Positions 34,883-47,200 of a DNA stretch of 64,000 nt are shown here, piece after piece; position 1 is the first letter of the stretch; every line of letters starts with the position of its first letter. The DNA comes from Leucogyrophana mollusca. Lineage: Eukaryota > Basidiomycota > Agaricomycetes > Boletales. The stretch lies in NCBI GenBank assembly GCA_021014945.1, contig MU266362.1:103474-167473 (forward strand). Direction: 5' to 3'. The notes below the pieces were generated by a model. That model was not told the origin of the DNA. It searched no databases and was given only the letters and a program-made list of their open reading frames with translations. A program made the translations under genes and the position numbers.

Positions 34883-34955
34883 TGCATTCAGGCAGCTTTG
34901 TCAGATATGACAGCAATCCGATGGCGGATATGTGGAATATAAGGGAATATACTAC

Positions 34956-36013
34956 TTAGAAATCCGAAAGCAAATCTTTGATACCTAGCCAGTAATCTGG
35001 ATCCACTCGAGTCCCAATTTCTCCTTTAGTCAACCAAGCGAAATCTTGAGTGCGGGTCCTGTCTGGACGAACCTGGCCAGCCATGATGTGCGCTTTGTAG
35101 AAGAATACCACCTCCTATATTGCGAAATTGATTTTATTTGGCGGTTGGTGGGTGATTTAAGATGAACCAGTGAAGACAGACTCACCTGCTGAGCAGAATC
35201 GATCCTAGGTTCTTGGGAAGGTGGATGGAAAACTCCTATTGGGTTTCGGCTGACTATCCAGCTATCCATGTGAGTTCCACATTCTGCATCCAAGCCACGC
35301 GTTGCTGCCTGGGTGAGAGCAAGATAAAAAAAGTCAAAGAGCTCTCCGTGCATTGATTGAGCAAGACTTACGTGGTGTAAGAGTTCTCCTTTGTTGACAC
35401 CTCCTTGGGGGAACCGCCATACGTCGCTTCCGCTCTCTTTTTTCAAGAGCATAAGATACAGATTTCGCTGACCTCTTCTGTTCAAGTTCTTGAAATCATT
35501 CTTCAGGTCCGCCTCGTGTATGCGAGGCAGAGTCTCCTCGTCCTCGTCGCGTAAACTGGCCTCTGCAAGCTCGGTTGCCTCACTTTTCTCCGACGTGTCG
35601 ACGCCAAATGGTGTCCCAAAAGCCTTTCGTTCTCGCCGTCGCTCCTCGATATTGAACCGAGTTTCCAGCGGCGAACCCTGCTTGAAATAGAACTCATATG
35701 GAAATGGGTTGTGCAGCGCGCGGTGGATACGAGCTTGGTAGGCATAATAAGCTCTCTCAAACGGCGAAGGAGTACGAGTTATGATGGGAGATCGGTTCAG
35801 AATGATACTGGTGTGTAAAGCGGGGCTTCCAGACTTCTTTGAATGCGATATGTCACTAGGAGAGACGTTCGACGTTGCGCCGACCTCGGTAGCAAAGGAG
35901 CGGCGAAAGCACGCTATAGAGACTGGTGAGGAATTTAACGGAGAATGAAAAGATATCTCAAGCGCACCATTTGCACACCATTTATACGTCGATAGTGTTG
36001 TCCGCGAAAACAT
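34956..36013 (-). CDS. Mitochondrial large ribosomal subunit protein mL46
   Basis: Starts MFSRTTLSTYKWCANGALEI, an N-terminal presequence rich in Ser/Thr/Arg. The conserved domain has AYYAYQARIHRALHNPFPYE, LPRIHEADLKNDFKNLNRRG, NLYLMLLKKESGSDVWRFPQ and GGVNKGELLHHAATRGLDAE, a Nudix-like fold that characterises mL46 (yeast Mrpl17). The C-terminus reads DFAWLTKEEIGTRVDPDYW and ends LGIKDLLSDF with the stop at 34956-34958. It has no full Nudix catalytic box, as expected for the ribosomal protein. Two or three introns are visible (for example about 35294-35371). It is divergent from the V-ATPase H gene with 184 bp between starts. Confidence 0.88.
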
Positions 36014-36197
36014 GGCTTGAGCAAGGAATCCTTGTCACGGTATCGCAAGGCAGCTGCAGAAATTATTAGTCGTGGGAATGAAGGGGGGTGTACAAAGGAA
36101 ATAATCGCAATGAGGGTCTCGTGGGAAACCCACCTAGATATACTTAGGTTGCTCGCAGCGCAAAGAGGCGAAGACCTCGGAGTCGAAGAAACTCATA
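36014..36197. promoter_or_regulatory. Divergent promoter, mL46 and V-ATPase subunit H
   Basis: 184 bp between two start codons on opposite strands; both promoters must lie here or in the adjacent 5' UTRs. Upstream open frames in this interval are not needed for either gene. Confidence 0.45.
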
Positions 36198-38063
36198 ATG
36201 TCTGTCTCCTTGGTCTCAAATTCGTACCTAGACGAGAACTCTGGGAAGATCAGAGCCAAACCGGTTCCATGGGAGGTTTGTGGCCTGACATGACATCTAT
36301 ATCTTCCTCTTGACGAGCCCCAGGGATACCAACGCGCCGAACTTGTTACTTCGGAGGAGCTGGCTCTCATCAAGAAGGTAGACAGACAACCTAGGGCGAA
36401 GACGGAGTCTATCCTCGTATCGGATGGACAAACCTACGCACTTTTATACCTTCGCCTTCTCAAGAAACTTCAAAGGGTGGACACCATGCAATGCCTCCTT
36501 GTCCTGATAGCCGATGCACTCCTTGGTCAGCCTCGCTGTTTGTTTCGTCGAATGTAGGCTATAGTGTGATGATTACACAGAGCACGACGAGCGTATACCC
36601 CTCTTCACCAGGGCTTCGCAATCTGATCCAGAGCTTCCTTACGTCCCACTCATAAGGTGTGGCAAGTCCGTCTGGGTGCTGATACCACCCGTGGCTAATG
36701 TACGGTGACTGTTTAGGACACTGGAAGCACAGGATGATTTTGTGCAGCTTAAATCTGCTCAGATATTGACCGTGCTACTGAGGTTACCGCCCTTGTTTGG
36801 TAATTTCATTCCTTGACACTCAGTCCTCCCCCTAGTTCAGAGACCACCCCACTGCAACATCAGCACCTGCAACCATTCTTGAAAGCTCTTGCCACGCTGG
36901 TGCAGGGACAATCGCTAAACAAGCGCGATGTAGCAGTACAATGCCTCGAAGCCCTGCTCGCTCGCCCTGAGTGTCGCAAGGCTGTATGGGCTATCCCGGG
37001 TATTAGTGCAGGGCAAGTATAATATCTATAATGCCTTCAGTTGATTCTATCCTGAGACCCCGCGTCACTTAGACTCGTTGATATCCTCCGCCATAAACCT
37101 GGTCCACAGATGAGCTACCAAGTGACATTTTGCTTCTGGTTACTCTCCTTCGAGCAAGACGTTGCTGAACAAATCAACAAGTAAGTGAGCCCTTCTTCAT
37201 CCCGATTTCTGGAAGGTACAATCGTTGTTAGGAAATATGACATCATCCCATTATTGGTGTCGGTCGCGCAAGCAGCTGTCAAAGAGAAAGTTATTAGAGT
37301 CATCGTTGCCACCTTTCGAGTGCGTGCTTTCTCTTGCGTTCAGTTGTTACGACGTTGTCCTCATCCGATCATACACGTCAACACAGAACTTGATCACGAA
37401 GGCTCCCTCCGCCAACCTGCCTGCTATGCTCGTGGCTGAACTATTGCCCTTCTCGAAGAATCTAAGTGCTCGAAAATGGTCCGATGAAGATATCCTTGAG
37501 GATATCCAATTCGTGAGAGACGAGTTAGAGTCTAACTTTGAGAGTCTAACGTGAGTTGGTCTTTTGCCACGAACACATCCACACTGACATGGCTTCCGCG
37601 TCCAAAGGACATACGATGAGTATACGTCAGAACTAGCGTCCGGTCACCTTTCGTGGACCCCTGTCCACGAGTCGGACGACTTCTGGCGCGAAAACGCGAC
37701 AAAGCTAAATGACAAAGACTTCGAGCAACTCAAGTGAGATGCTCATTTGATCCTGACAAATTCGTTATCCAATGTCTCTTAGGATCCTAATAAAGCTGCT
37801 GGGCACATCGAACGAACCGTTGGTTCTTGCGGTCGCAGTACATGATCTTGGTCAGTATGTCAAGCACTACGAACGGGGGAAAAAGTGCGTTCAGCCTCTT
37901 TGATTGATAAGTTCGGCAGCTCATTTTTTGTCGTAGGGTGATCACAGACATGGGCGCCAAAGCTCGAGCCATGGAGCTCATGACCCACCCTGACTCCGAC
38001 GTTCGGTATCACGCATTGCTGTCGGTACAGCTGCTCGTGAGCCACCCATGGGCGACGGGATGA
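36198..38063 (+). CDS. Vacuolar H+-ATPase V1 subunit H (Vma13)
   Basis: Starts [20 protein letters not shown] with [19 protein letters not shown] across the first intron, typical of subunit H. Later blocks are [100 protein letters not shown] and [18 protein letters not shown]. The C-terminal armadillo-like part has [32 protein letters not shown] and [16 protein letters not shown]. Subunit H bridges V1 and V0, silences ATPase activity of free V1 and is needed for proton pumping. About eleven introns. The ATG at 36198 was chosen because it opens the family N-terminus; earlier ATGs are out of context. Confidence 0.9.
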
Positions 38064-38161
38064 GGAGGAGTCTGGTTTGGACAGCTCTACAGGCAGATTA
38101 ATACAAGTCGTCTACATTGCAATGTTACCCAAGAATGTGTATACGATCATGGCTGATTGTG

Positions 38162-40323
38162 TCAAGCTTTTACCCATACCTCCGCTACGACGTCCAGCTC
38201 CTTCATGATTTGAGGCACAATCCTCTTGTGCTCGCCATCAGTTGCTGTGCGTGGTTGCACGGCGTCAGGGTCCACAATCTCATCTCCAACGAGCATAATT
38301 CTCAGTCCACCCACCCCCACGAATCCCGATTGCAAAGGTAGGTAGGTCAAGTCGAAGTCACAACTCGCCTCTGCCCTGAATGTCTCTTCTCCAACATGGT
38401 CATCCATCGCGCCGCCCGTGTGTAGCTCTGAAGAATGGGAAAGTCTGATTGGATCGAGGAATAATGCTGATGTTCCCAGAAATGTGCAACCTTTTAGCTT
38501 AGCGCGCTTTTCATCGTCAGAAATCTCAAAACAAGGTGGTGGGAGCAAAAAGGGGCTACCAGAAAGCATCTTCTGCGGAGACGCCACGACTGGATTGTCC
38601 GTCAAAGATACGAAGGCAGTTTGTACCGGTGGTACCGTAGACGAGAGCGATGAAAATCCGGACGAGGAGAACCGAGAACTGGTATCCGGGGCATGAGTTG
38701 GTTCGGAGGTGGCAGCAATCCGTGGAAGCTGAAGATGCTGCACAGCAACGGAGACCAGTCTCTGCTTCCACCGACCATGAAACCGAGGGATGGTTCCCGC
38801 TATCGACAGCCTGAAAGTGACATCAAAGGGTTTTTCGACATGAATTGCATCCCGAGAAATGTGCTGCACAAGTAAATCGACCTCCAATTCCGGTAAACGA
38901 ATGACCTTGGCAGCAGGCTGCTGGTGGGGTGCCACTGATATATTTGTGGTAGAGCCGGGGCCTGGGGATTGTGGTCGGGAGGGACCTGGAGGAGCACGAT
39001 TGCGAAATGGTGACCCTGGTCTGAAGGGGGTGGGGGGTGGGGAACTGGGGCGAGACGGAGGGAGTTGTGGGGAGTGGGGACGACTTGGGGAAGGGGGCGT
39101 GGCAGGAACATTGCGTTGAAGGTAAGGCGGCAGTGCCGAAGCAGGCGCCTGTTGCACTAAGGGCACCGGCGGCTGAGGAGGAGCAGGAATGCGGCGTGAT
39201 AACATCTATGACCAGGTGAGAACTCATTGACGGGCATGACTTGGGGTTACGCACGGAGGTCAGCAAGCGCCCCGGCTCGCCGAACTGTGAACGCCATGAG
39301 ATATCCAGGCGTCCAAGAGGGATCACGGTCCCTGGCGGATGGGACACAGGGAAAGAGGGAGTCACAGATGGACTGAGGACGTATATATATTGCCGTATGG
39401 CTTGTGGTTGCATTAGAGCTGTTGAGCCAGAAAACAATTCTTCCTTCGCGTCACCGTCGTCAATGGTGTTAGCGTCTGTGGCCGTCCACCCATGCCCACA
39501 CTCAAAATTCATGCGCTCAAACCACATTGGCTCAGGTGTCAGATTTTGTATGTGGATCTCCAAAAACACCTTTTCGCGTTCCACTTGTGATAGTAGAGCT
39601 GACGGGGACTTAGGCGTGTGCACTTTGGTTTTGACCGATAGAGGATTGGTAACCTGAATCGCTTTCAGGCTCCAACTATTTCGTTCAATGCATAAAACTT
39701 ACAGCAAATTTGTAAAATTTGCGAAAGCTTGGAAAGCTCGCATTGTTTTGGTCGTCGGCTGGGCCGGGCGGTTGGCGAAAGCCTGGAGGGAGTCGATATG
39801 TGACGAAACAGGCAAGAACGTGCTGACCCAGCTCCTTCACTTCATGATGAACGACAGTTTCCAATGAATCACCGGCGGCCAATTTATAGTCAGTACCCCC
39901 AAGCTCGGCCAAATTGATCTTGGAGTTCGCTGTTTGGATCTCCACCCTTACGGCCACATCCTGTACGTCAACGCCCGCATCGTTATTGACGCAGATACAG
40001 CTTGAAAAGGTTTCTCCAAGCTGTATAGCACCAAAGGAGGACGGCAATGCAAGGAAGTCTGATGCCTGCGTGAGGTCTCGAAGAGTCTTAGGATGACCAG
40101 GCAATGGAGTTTTCCCCTGCAGCGACAGTATTGATGTGGTAGAATGAGCGGAGAATGAAGGAGAGCTAGAGTAAAATGGTTTCCATGCGCTTGATAGCGC
40201 GGGTCGCTACCATAGAGTCATCCGTAAGAGCTGCCGTCGAAGACTCAAAAGGGACTGGCCACATACAGAAACACGCATCACTTTCAGTGAAAGAAGGTGA
40301 CCTTGGCCATCCATGTTTGACAT
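38162..40323 (-). CDS. TRAPP complex subunit TRAPPC13 (DUF974 family)
   Basis: The first exon reads MSNMDGQGHLLSLKVMRVS and, after an intron (about 40212-40266), continues RPALSSAWKPFYSS. The family core includes SFGAIQLGETFSSCICVNND, VAVRVEIQTANSKINLAELG and HHEVKELGQHVLACFVTYRL, then KVFLEIHIQNLTPEPMWFER. A later exon opens with MLSRRIPAPPQPP, leading a long proline-rich stretch that ends before KVIRLPELEVDLLVQHISRD. The C-terminus has FLGVGGLRIM-type sequence and ends EVWVKA. TRAPPC13 is a subunit of the TRAPPIII/II-type Rab exchange complexes. It is tail-to-tail with V-ATPase H, about 98 bp between stops. Starts at 40314 and 40323 are both in frame. Confidence 0.85.
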
Positions 40324-40558
40324 TCGCCTTGCTCAAACAGATTTGATTCGATCTGGGGAGGGGTGTGCCGTGTAGAACTCACAATTCTAGCAGCTAAGTA
40401 TTACTAAACGTCTGACTGGAACTTGAAGCAACAAAGCGTTGTTTGTCCCTGTTGAAATCCAAAGGCTCCGCATTCCTAATCGGGCCTGCGACCCCCTCAA
40501 TTAGAGCGGGGGTTAGAATCTAATAGTAATACGACAGATACCAACTTTAACCCGTTAC

Positions 40559-43500
40559 CTAACCATTCCTCGACAGGACCTTCTTTAGCTCAACGTTTCG
40601 CTTTTCCAGAGCTTGTACTTTCATCTGCGCTGATGACATTTTCTTGAAAAGATGCTCCTTTCTCTCCGACGAGGCCTTTCTCCCTCCAAGCAGCGACGAC
40701 CTCTCCATACCTGAGAGGTCCTTGAGCGTCGATAATTCGACCTCGCAACTTCGGATGGTGTTTTCAGCATTTGAGATGAGCTTTTCGTTGACGTATATGT
40801 CCTGAGTGGCTTGAAAGACAGAGTCTACCGTGAAGGAGTCGTTCTCAGGCGAACCCGGATGTGAGAAGATCAAGAGGACATACCATTCACTAAACGCTCG
40901 AATACGTATTTGAACACAGGTTTTCCAGGACGTATGGTTGATGGACGACCTAGAAAGACTGTCAGCCACGGCATAGAAAACCAGAAATAGGCATATACCT
41001 TCGACGGTGCTAATCGATATGAGCTCCGAGTGTTCCATGTGTCGGAGGGGTAACTCATCCCCTTTAAAAGGGAACTCGATCAGCAAGTCGTAGTATAATA
41101 TCTGAGTCGAATAGTTGGCGACAATGTGAGAAAGTAGCAGAGACTAGAGACGAAAGTCAAACATACCTCAGGTTTTTTAGATAACTGCTTTAGCACTGTC
41201 CATGCTTGCTCCCTTGACCATGGTAGCGACCTCGCATCATCAATATCTTCCCCAAACGCGTTCTTGCGCAGCTCGCTGACTCCTCGAGAGATGATATCTT
41301 CAACAGCTTCCTCGACTCCCTGGCCACTTCGAACTTTATGTATCAACTGAATAGGCGTTTAGACAGAATAACCGCAAAGCGAAGGTGTTAAAGAAGACTT
41401 ACGCTTTCGAGGTCACTAGCTCTTCCACCTAATTTCTCGACGCAAGTTGTCTGTGCCGAAGTCAAATCGGTCGCCACGCCTGCGTCACGTAGCCGCTGCT
41501 TCACGAAAGAAAGTGCGCTGCCTGCATCAGCATCGTAGAGAGCGACGGAATTAAGAGGCTTCGAAGGAAGGGCTAGACCGTAGGTTCTTAGGATGGCACA
41601 TACATTAGGAAGCAGAAAATCGTACCTCTAGCCAGAAGTTTGGCATTTTCTCTATTATCGCTCATAACGATGACATGCGCAACCTGCGCTCCACTCTAGT
41701 TTTAGCCAGGTCGACGACAAAGATTTTTGGCATTACTCACTTGGTTCTCTGCAAGATTGGCCGCCCACCGCGCCAGTACCTCCAGCATCTCCTCCCTATT
41801 TGTGCCACCCCTTGCTGCGAAGTTCTTGATCACCACGATAGGGAGAGCACCAACGGCCTGCACCTCTTCTGCGCTCCTCTGCCTTCTCGTCAACTCGTTC
41901 ATATTCTCCTGACTGGCTTTCTCGTCCTCTGCTGATGTGTTAATGGTAACAGCACTGGTTCCAGACTCGCTGTCGGCGTCTGTCAAAAGCTCATCACCGA
42001 CACCAAGTTCGCACATGACACCATTGCCTGCAATACAGTCCAAACGCCCATCATGCCATATGCCCCTTAGGATGCGTTCACGCCTCCGGGCCTCCTCAAT
42101 TTTCCGCGCTTGAGCTGCATGCTCGGCTCTGGCCTTTCGCTGGGCGCCGTTCCTTAGGGATTTGTTGACATTTTTCAATGCGGTTCCGACTACCTCTAGA
42201 ATCTGCTTAAGCTGCTCTGTCACGGAGCTGCTGAATCCCGCTGAAAGTGTGCAGACACGATAATCAGGGGAAAAGCACAGGTTGATACGTAGGAAACGCA
42301 CCTTTTTGACCAATAACACCCATGCTCGCCATGTCGATCATGCTGTTCACTGAGTTCAAGAACGTAAAGATTGGCCAATAGCCAGTTTGTTGTGCCAAGT
42401 CTGCAACGAGCCTGCTATCGGATGTCGCCTTGTTCAGTTCTGCGCAGTCAATTACGAGGGCTTTCCTACATGGATGTCAGATGGTGGTCAGGGCAGATAA
42501 AGTCGGGAGAATTACCGGTTCGTATCCGATATAATCGCTGAGAGCATGCGCGATTTACCACTTCCCTGGGGACCATGGACGAAGGCAACAGTCGCTACGG
42601 GGACGATGCATCAGCATGAAATCGGATAGGAGAGTGAGAACATCGTACATGGGATGTCGGAAAGGTAGCTTCTTATTGCACTTTCAGCGTCTTTGCGTTC
42701 CTTCCAGACATCTTCGGTCGGTGTGGCATCCTCTGAGACGGTTGAATGCATGGAGAGTCTCTCAAGGGCGTTGGTGCGCAACCACTTATAAACCGCGTAC
42801 TCTGGTCTGTTTCAGCCTGAGGACATTTTTGAGATGCATAACATACCTCGATAATCGAACCAATCAAGCATCTTCCCTTCAACAGAGACGGCTCGGACGG
42901 GATCGAATATCTAAAGGATCGTGAAGAGCTTAGATAAGATCAATTTGGCGAAGGAGAGGAGAGTCACTGTATAAGTCAGAGTGCCTAGCAAGAAGAATAT
43001 GATCGGGAGCACTATTCGAGGGTGCGCAGTGCTCCAGTCGCGAATTGCATGGGCCTGTAAGGGACGTTGGTAGATAGTTTGCAACCTCGTAGACGACGTT
43101 CCGGCTGAGCATCTGAAACCATGGAGCGCATTGCGTGCGATGGTGGCAGATTGAACGCGTTGAAAGGTGACGTCCGACGAACGCAGGCTTCCCGATGGCA
43201 CAGGGACTGGGGCGGATATATTGTGTATACGACCATATGGCTGGGACGACATATTTAGCTTCAATGAGTGCACAGGCACTAAAGTCTCACTCGAAAGATC
43301 TCATACAACGACTCTTCTTGAATGTCAGGTCCATCGAAAGCTACTTTGATGACAGGAGACGCGTATCTGTTCATATCCTTTGTGATGTAGATTGGAAAAG
43401 CGTGCGTTAGCAAAGTTCGCGCCTAACACTTCTTGACTCGCCTCGCGCCACGGATGGCCTTTGACGAGCCATAAGTTGCCCCGGCCAAGACCTGCCCACG

Positions 43501-44025
43501 AGGGCAGACCGCCCTGCTTGATGGTTTCCTGCCTGAGAGCACTCTCGATGGTCTCAAGAGCATTGCGGGGGTTCCCTGCACCGTAACTGAAACGTACAAA
43601 TACGCCTCCGTCTTTGGGATGAGGCTCAAGCGACAATACACGAAAATCGTGCGTTTTGACTGTGGACAACTGCGCTTCGAGGCTACTAAGTAGAGTTTCT
43701 TCGCGAAAAACGCCGACATAGTGTCGCAGACTAATGTTTAATGGTATAACTCAGCGACAGGGTGAGAGACTGTGGTGAAACGTACGAACTCCCAGACACC
43801 CAAACGTATCGGAAACACGGAGTCCACGAATAGCCAACCTTCCTTTAACTGAACAGGATGAAACGATTAGGTTTATACCGCTTGAAGTGGTCCACCACTT
43901 GCATTCTCAGTGACGTCTTGTTCGCGCTCTGAGTTTGGAGCGAGAGTTGCCAACTGCCTGTTGACGAGTGGTATTCGCCTGACCACGCGAAAGGATGGAT
44001 TTGAGGTCTGTAAAAGTCTTAACAT
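40559..44025 (-). CDS. Yme2/Rna12 mitochondrial inner-membrane protein
   Basis: Starts MLRLLQTSNPSFRVVRRIPL, an N-terminal presequence. After LKEGWLFVDSVFPIRLGVW comes the family block FREETLLSSLEAQLSTVKTH. An RRM-like domain follows (SLYEIFRPYGRIHNISAPVP, VQSATIARNALHGF), then one TM helix (IVLPIIFFLLGTLTYT). The intermembrane domain has a P-loop, FVHGPQGSGKSRMLSAII, and the Walker B-like LPIVVIKNFAARGG. The C-terminus is a coiled coil ending EKRNVELKKVLSRNG. Yme2/Rna12 (mitochondrial escape protein 2) affects mitochondrial DNA maintenance and inner-membrane organisation in yeast. Many introns. The start is the ATG at 44023-44025; it is divergent from the nucleoporin gene by 264 bp. Confidence 0.88.
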
Positions 44026-44289
44026 GGTTTCCCAGAAAGCAAGCGCAAAGGGTCCCGGAAAGACAACTGTCCACCAGAACAATGCAGGTCAAGTGAAGCA
44101 CTCTGAAGCAGTGCTTTGTGCAAAGCGTGCAACCTACGTCACGCGGCATGGGTTATGGGAATATATTTCCCATTTTGCTGGGCTGTGACTGTCCACTGCG
44201 AAGTTTGCTGTGCTGTGCTCTGCGAGGTCTTCTTCTCCACCATCGTCAGCGTTTTCGCGCGTAGGATGATTCCGACGTCGAGGTCCGCA
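44026..44289. promoter_or_regulatory. Divergent promoter, Yme2 and Nup1-type nucleoporin
   Basis: 264 bp between the two start codons. No motif identified; shared promoter inferred from spacing. Confidence 0.4.
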
Positions 44290-47200
44290 ATGGACTCTTT
44301 TACCCAACACAAGCCAACGGCCGGCGCGCCGCTCGCTCGCACCAGTTCTTTCTTGGGCACTATCAAGAGCCTGGTCACAGCACCCTTGCAATGGTTCGCA
44401 AGTACTGACGATGACTTTGAGGATACCAAAGGAAAACGAAGGCGTCTGCCAGCTTCATCTGCACAACTTCGGGAAGACGACGCGGGTGAGCAGGCTAGAA
44501 ATAAAAGGATGAGGGTCAATAGCCCGGATAGAGATCCTCAGCCATACCTCGATCCACCTGGGTCCGCTTTTAGGCAACAGCAACAGCGGCGAACATCTGG
44601 TCACACAAGCAAGGCGCAGCGGCAATCGATTTCTTCACCCAGAAAAAATCTTCGCGTTTCTGTGGGACCTCCTTCTGGACATCAGTCGTCGCACGCTCGC
44701 CACACATTGTCTCCTCACCCAAGCGGCTCCCACTTGAGGCCACAAAGTGTCTCTCGCACCATGTCGCTGGACCCTCCGTCCAGCCTGAACTTCTCAGCCC
44801 CACATAATCGCATACAGCCAGCACCCACGATGCGAGATCTCACTACGGAATCCAGCGTGGCGAGAGACTCGATGTCGGTGTCTCGCGACCTCTCCCGTGA
44901 TGTCTCCATGTCGCCCGGTCGTCACCTGCATATGCGAACGTCGCTCACTCCACAGCCATCCTCTGCAGGCTTTGGGCCCGTTGTACCACCTCGCCGGGAG
45001 CGTGATTCCAACGAACCGCCCCCCTTGACAGCTTTGATGTCGAATCCGATGTTTGTCAGGCCGCCGCCCGGCTTGGGAAAGCAAGGATCTCCTGATCTGA
45101 CAAGGCAGACCACCCTGGGATCCCTGATGGACTCGCAGCGAAGTGTAATTATACTGAACTACGTTTCTAATGTCGCTCACTCACTCGCGATCTTTTTCAG
45201 AGCCGTTCGCCTATTCGCCAGAGTTCGGTTCTATTTGGAAACGGGTCTATGTCTGATGTATCTGCTCGTGCGTACTCCTCTACCTCTTACTAGCAGAGTA
45301 GCTCCAATTCCGTCAGCAGCAAATATTTGGCCAGTAAATGCCGCGGAAAAGGCCCTCCACGAACTCGAAGTGTACAAGACACCGCTCTTACCCACACGCC
45401 TAAAGGGATCTACGGCTATTCCAGACATCTTCATGCCAAAGAAGAGCCACCAAATCACTCTGATGCGAGACGAAAGGGACAGTAAACCTCGTCTGGGAAT
45501 GAAAGGAAAGGGTAAAGATAAGGGTAAACGCAAGGAGGGTGTGAACGGAACTAAGCCATACGCGGGAGAAGGAGGTATGAAGAAGTGGTTGGCGAGACGC
45601 AAAAGGGAGGAAGAACAGGCTAGGGAAAGAGAAAAGGATGAGGCAATGCGTGATGACGATATGGAGGAAGAAAAACCGAAACCGGAGGGTCTGAAAGCAG
45701 CGGGGAATCCTGAGCGCAGTCAGGAACCAGAAGCTCCGCCTGTGCCTCCCATTGAGCCCGTTTTACAGTCGAACGCAAGCCGCGAGACATCTTCTTTACG
45801 CGTCGGCCGCACCAGGACTTCTCGCAACCACATTGAACGCACCGTGTCGAGGCGCATGAACAAGTTCTCTGCTGTTTTTGACGAGGATGAAGACGATCAG
45901 ATGGACGACGAGCGGGCAGCAGAACGGAAAGCTTTGGAGGAGGCTGCCAAGAAAGCACCAGTATTTGAGATTCCTGCCGGGTTCTCTTTTGCGAAAGAGG
46001 TACGCCCCGTTTATCCTGTGTGAGACTGATGTCTGACGGTCAGACCAGATGCCTATCTCGCACGACGTAGCGAATGCGAAAGAACCACCTATCAGCACAC
46101 TACCATTTTCTTTCACTAAACCCGCCGCTTCTACTGCGGCGCCCACAGCACCTGTGCCTCCCGCTCAAGTACCCCAATCTGCGAGTAAGCTCGCTTTTAG
46201 CTTGCCAACCCCTGCTCCTCAAGTCCCCTCCATCTCGCTGGTGCCGCCGACACCACAGCCTCCCAAGCCTGAGGCAGCATCACCACTCCCGCTTCCCGCT
46301 CTTGACGTTGTACCACCTGCGGCTCCAGCACCCCCTGCCAGCACGAGTTCAGGTGTCCCTAACTTTTTTGCTAACTCTGCTGCGCTATCCAAGCCTCTAG
46401 CAATAGTCACCCCACCAACCAGTGCGTTCTCCGTTGTACCTTTGAAAGATACGGAGAACCCCCTGTGGGAGGGTGAGAAGGACAAGGCAACAGATTCTGA
46501 GGCTTCAAAAGTGACCGTGGCCGGTCCGTCGCTTGTCAGCGCTCCTACGCGGCCATCATCTGCGCCCTCGCTGTTTGATGCTCGTTCTAGTCCTTCGGCA
46601 CCTGCTCCACGATCACTGTTCGACACTGTCGCTGCTCCTGGGGCTAATACATCTCTCTTTGGGACGCCTGCTGTTCCAGGGTCTACTCAAGTCAAAGAGA
46701 CGGCACCTTCGGCCCCCCCGCCTTTCTCATTTGGCACGCCAGCCAAACCTGTCGAGGGTATCCCGGCACCAAGTGTTCCTGCCGATACATCCAAACCATC
46801 TGAGAGCACCAGCGTGACTTCGGCAGTTCCCTCGTTGTTCGGGAACACTTCGTCTTCGAGCGCATTTAGCTTCGGAGCGCCCGCACCCTCAGGCACGGAA
46901 CCGCCGAAAAGCGCTTTTTCGTTCGGTCAGCCGGCCCCCCCAGTCCCTCCCGCCCCTTCCCCCTTGGCTCCTGTAATTGAAGCACCAAAGCCTCTATTTG
47001 GTGGCACGAGCCCTGCACCTTTCTCCTTCGGTCGGCCGAACACTGCCCCCGGTGGCGACGAGAAACCAGCCGCAAACTCTTTCTCCTTTGGCTCAGCTCC
47101 AGCCACACCACCTGCTCCCGAGAAAAAGCCTCCCGGATTCTCATTTGGCGCTCCCACTGCGCCCGTACCAGCGGCTGAGAAAAAGACTTCTGGCGCCTTC

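Noticed and set aside
40440..40558. A GC-rich block with short inverted elements (gaccccctcaattagagcggggg) considered as a tRNA or structured RNA
   Set aside because: It lacks the A and B box consensus and a cloverleaf; probably the 3' UTR or promoter of neighbouring genes.
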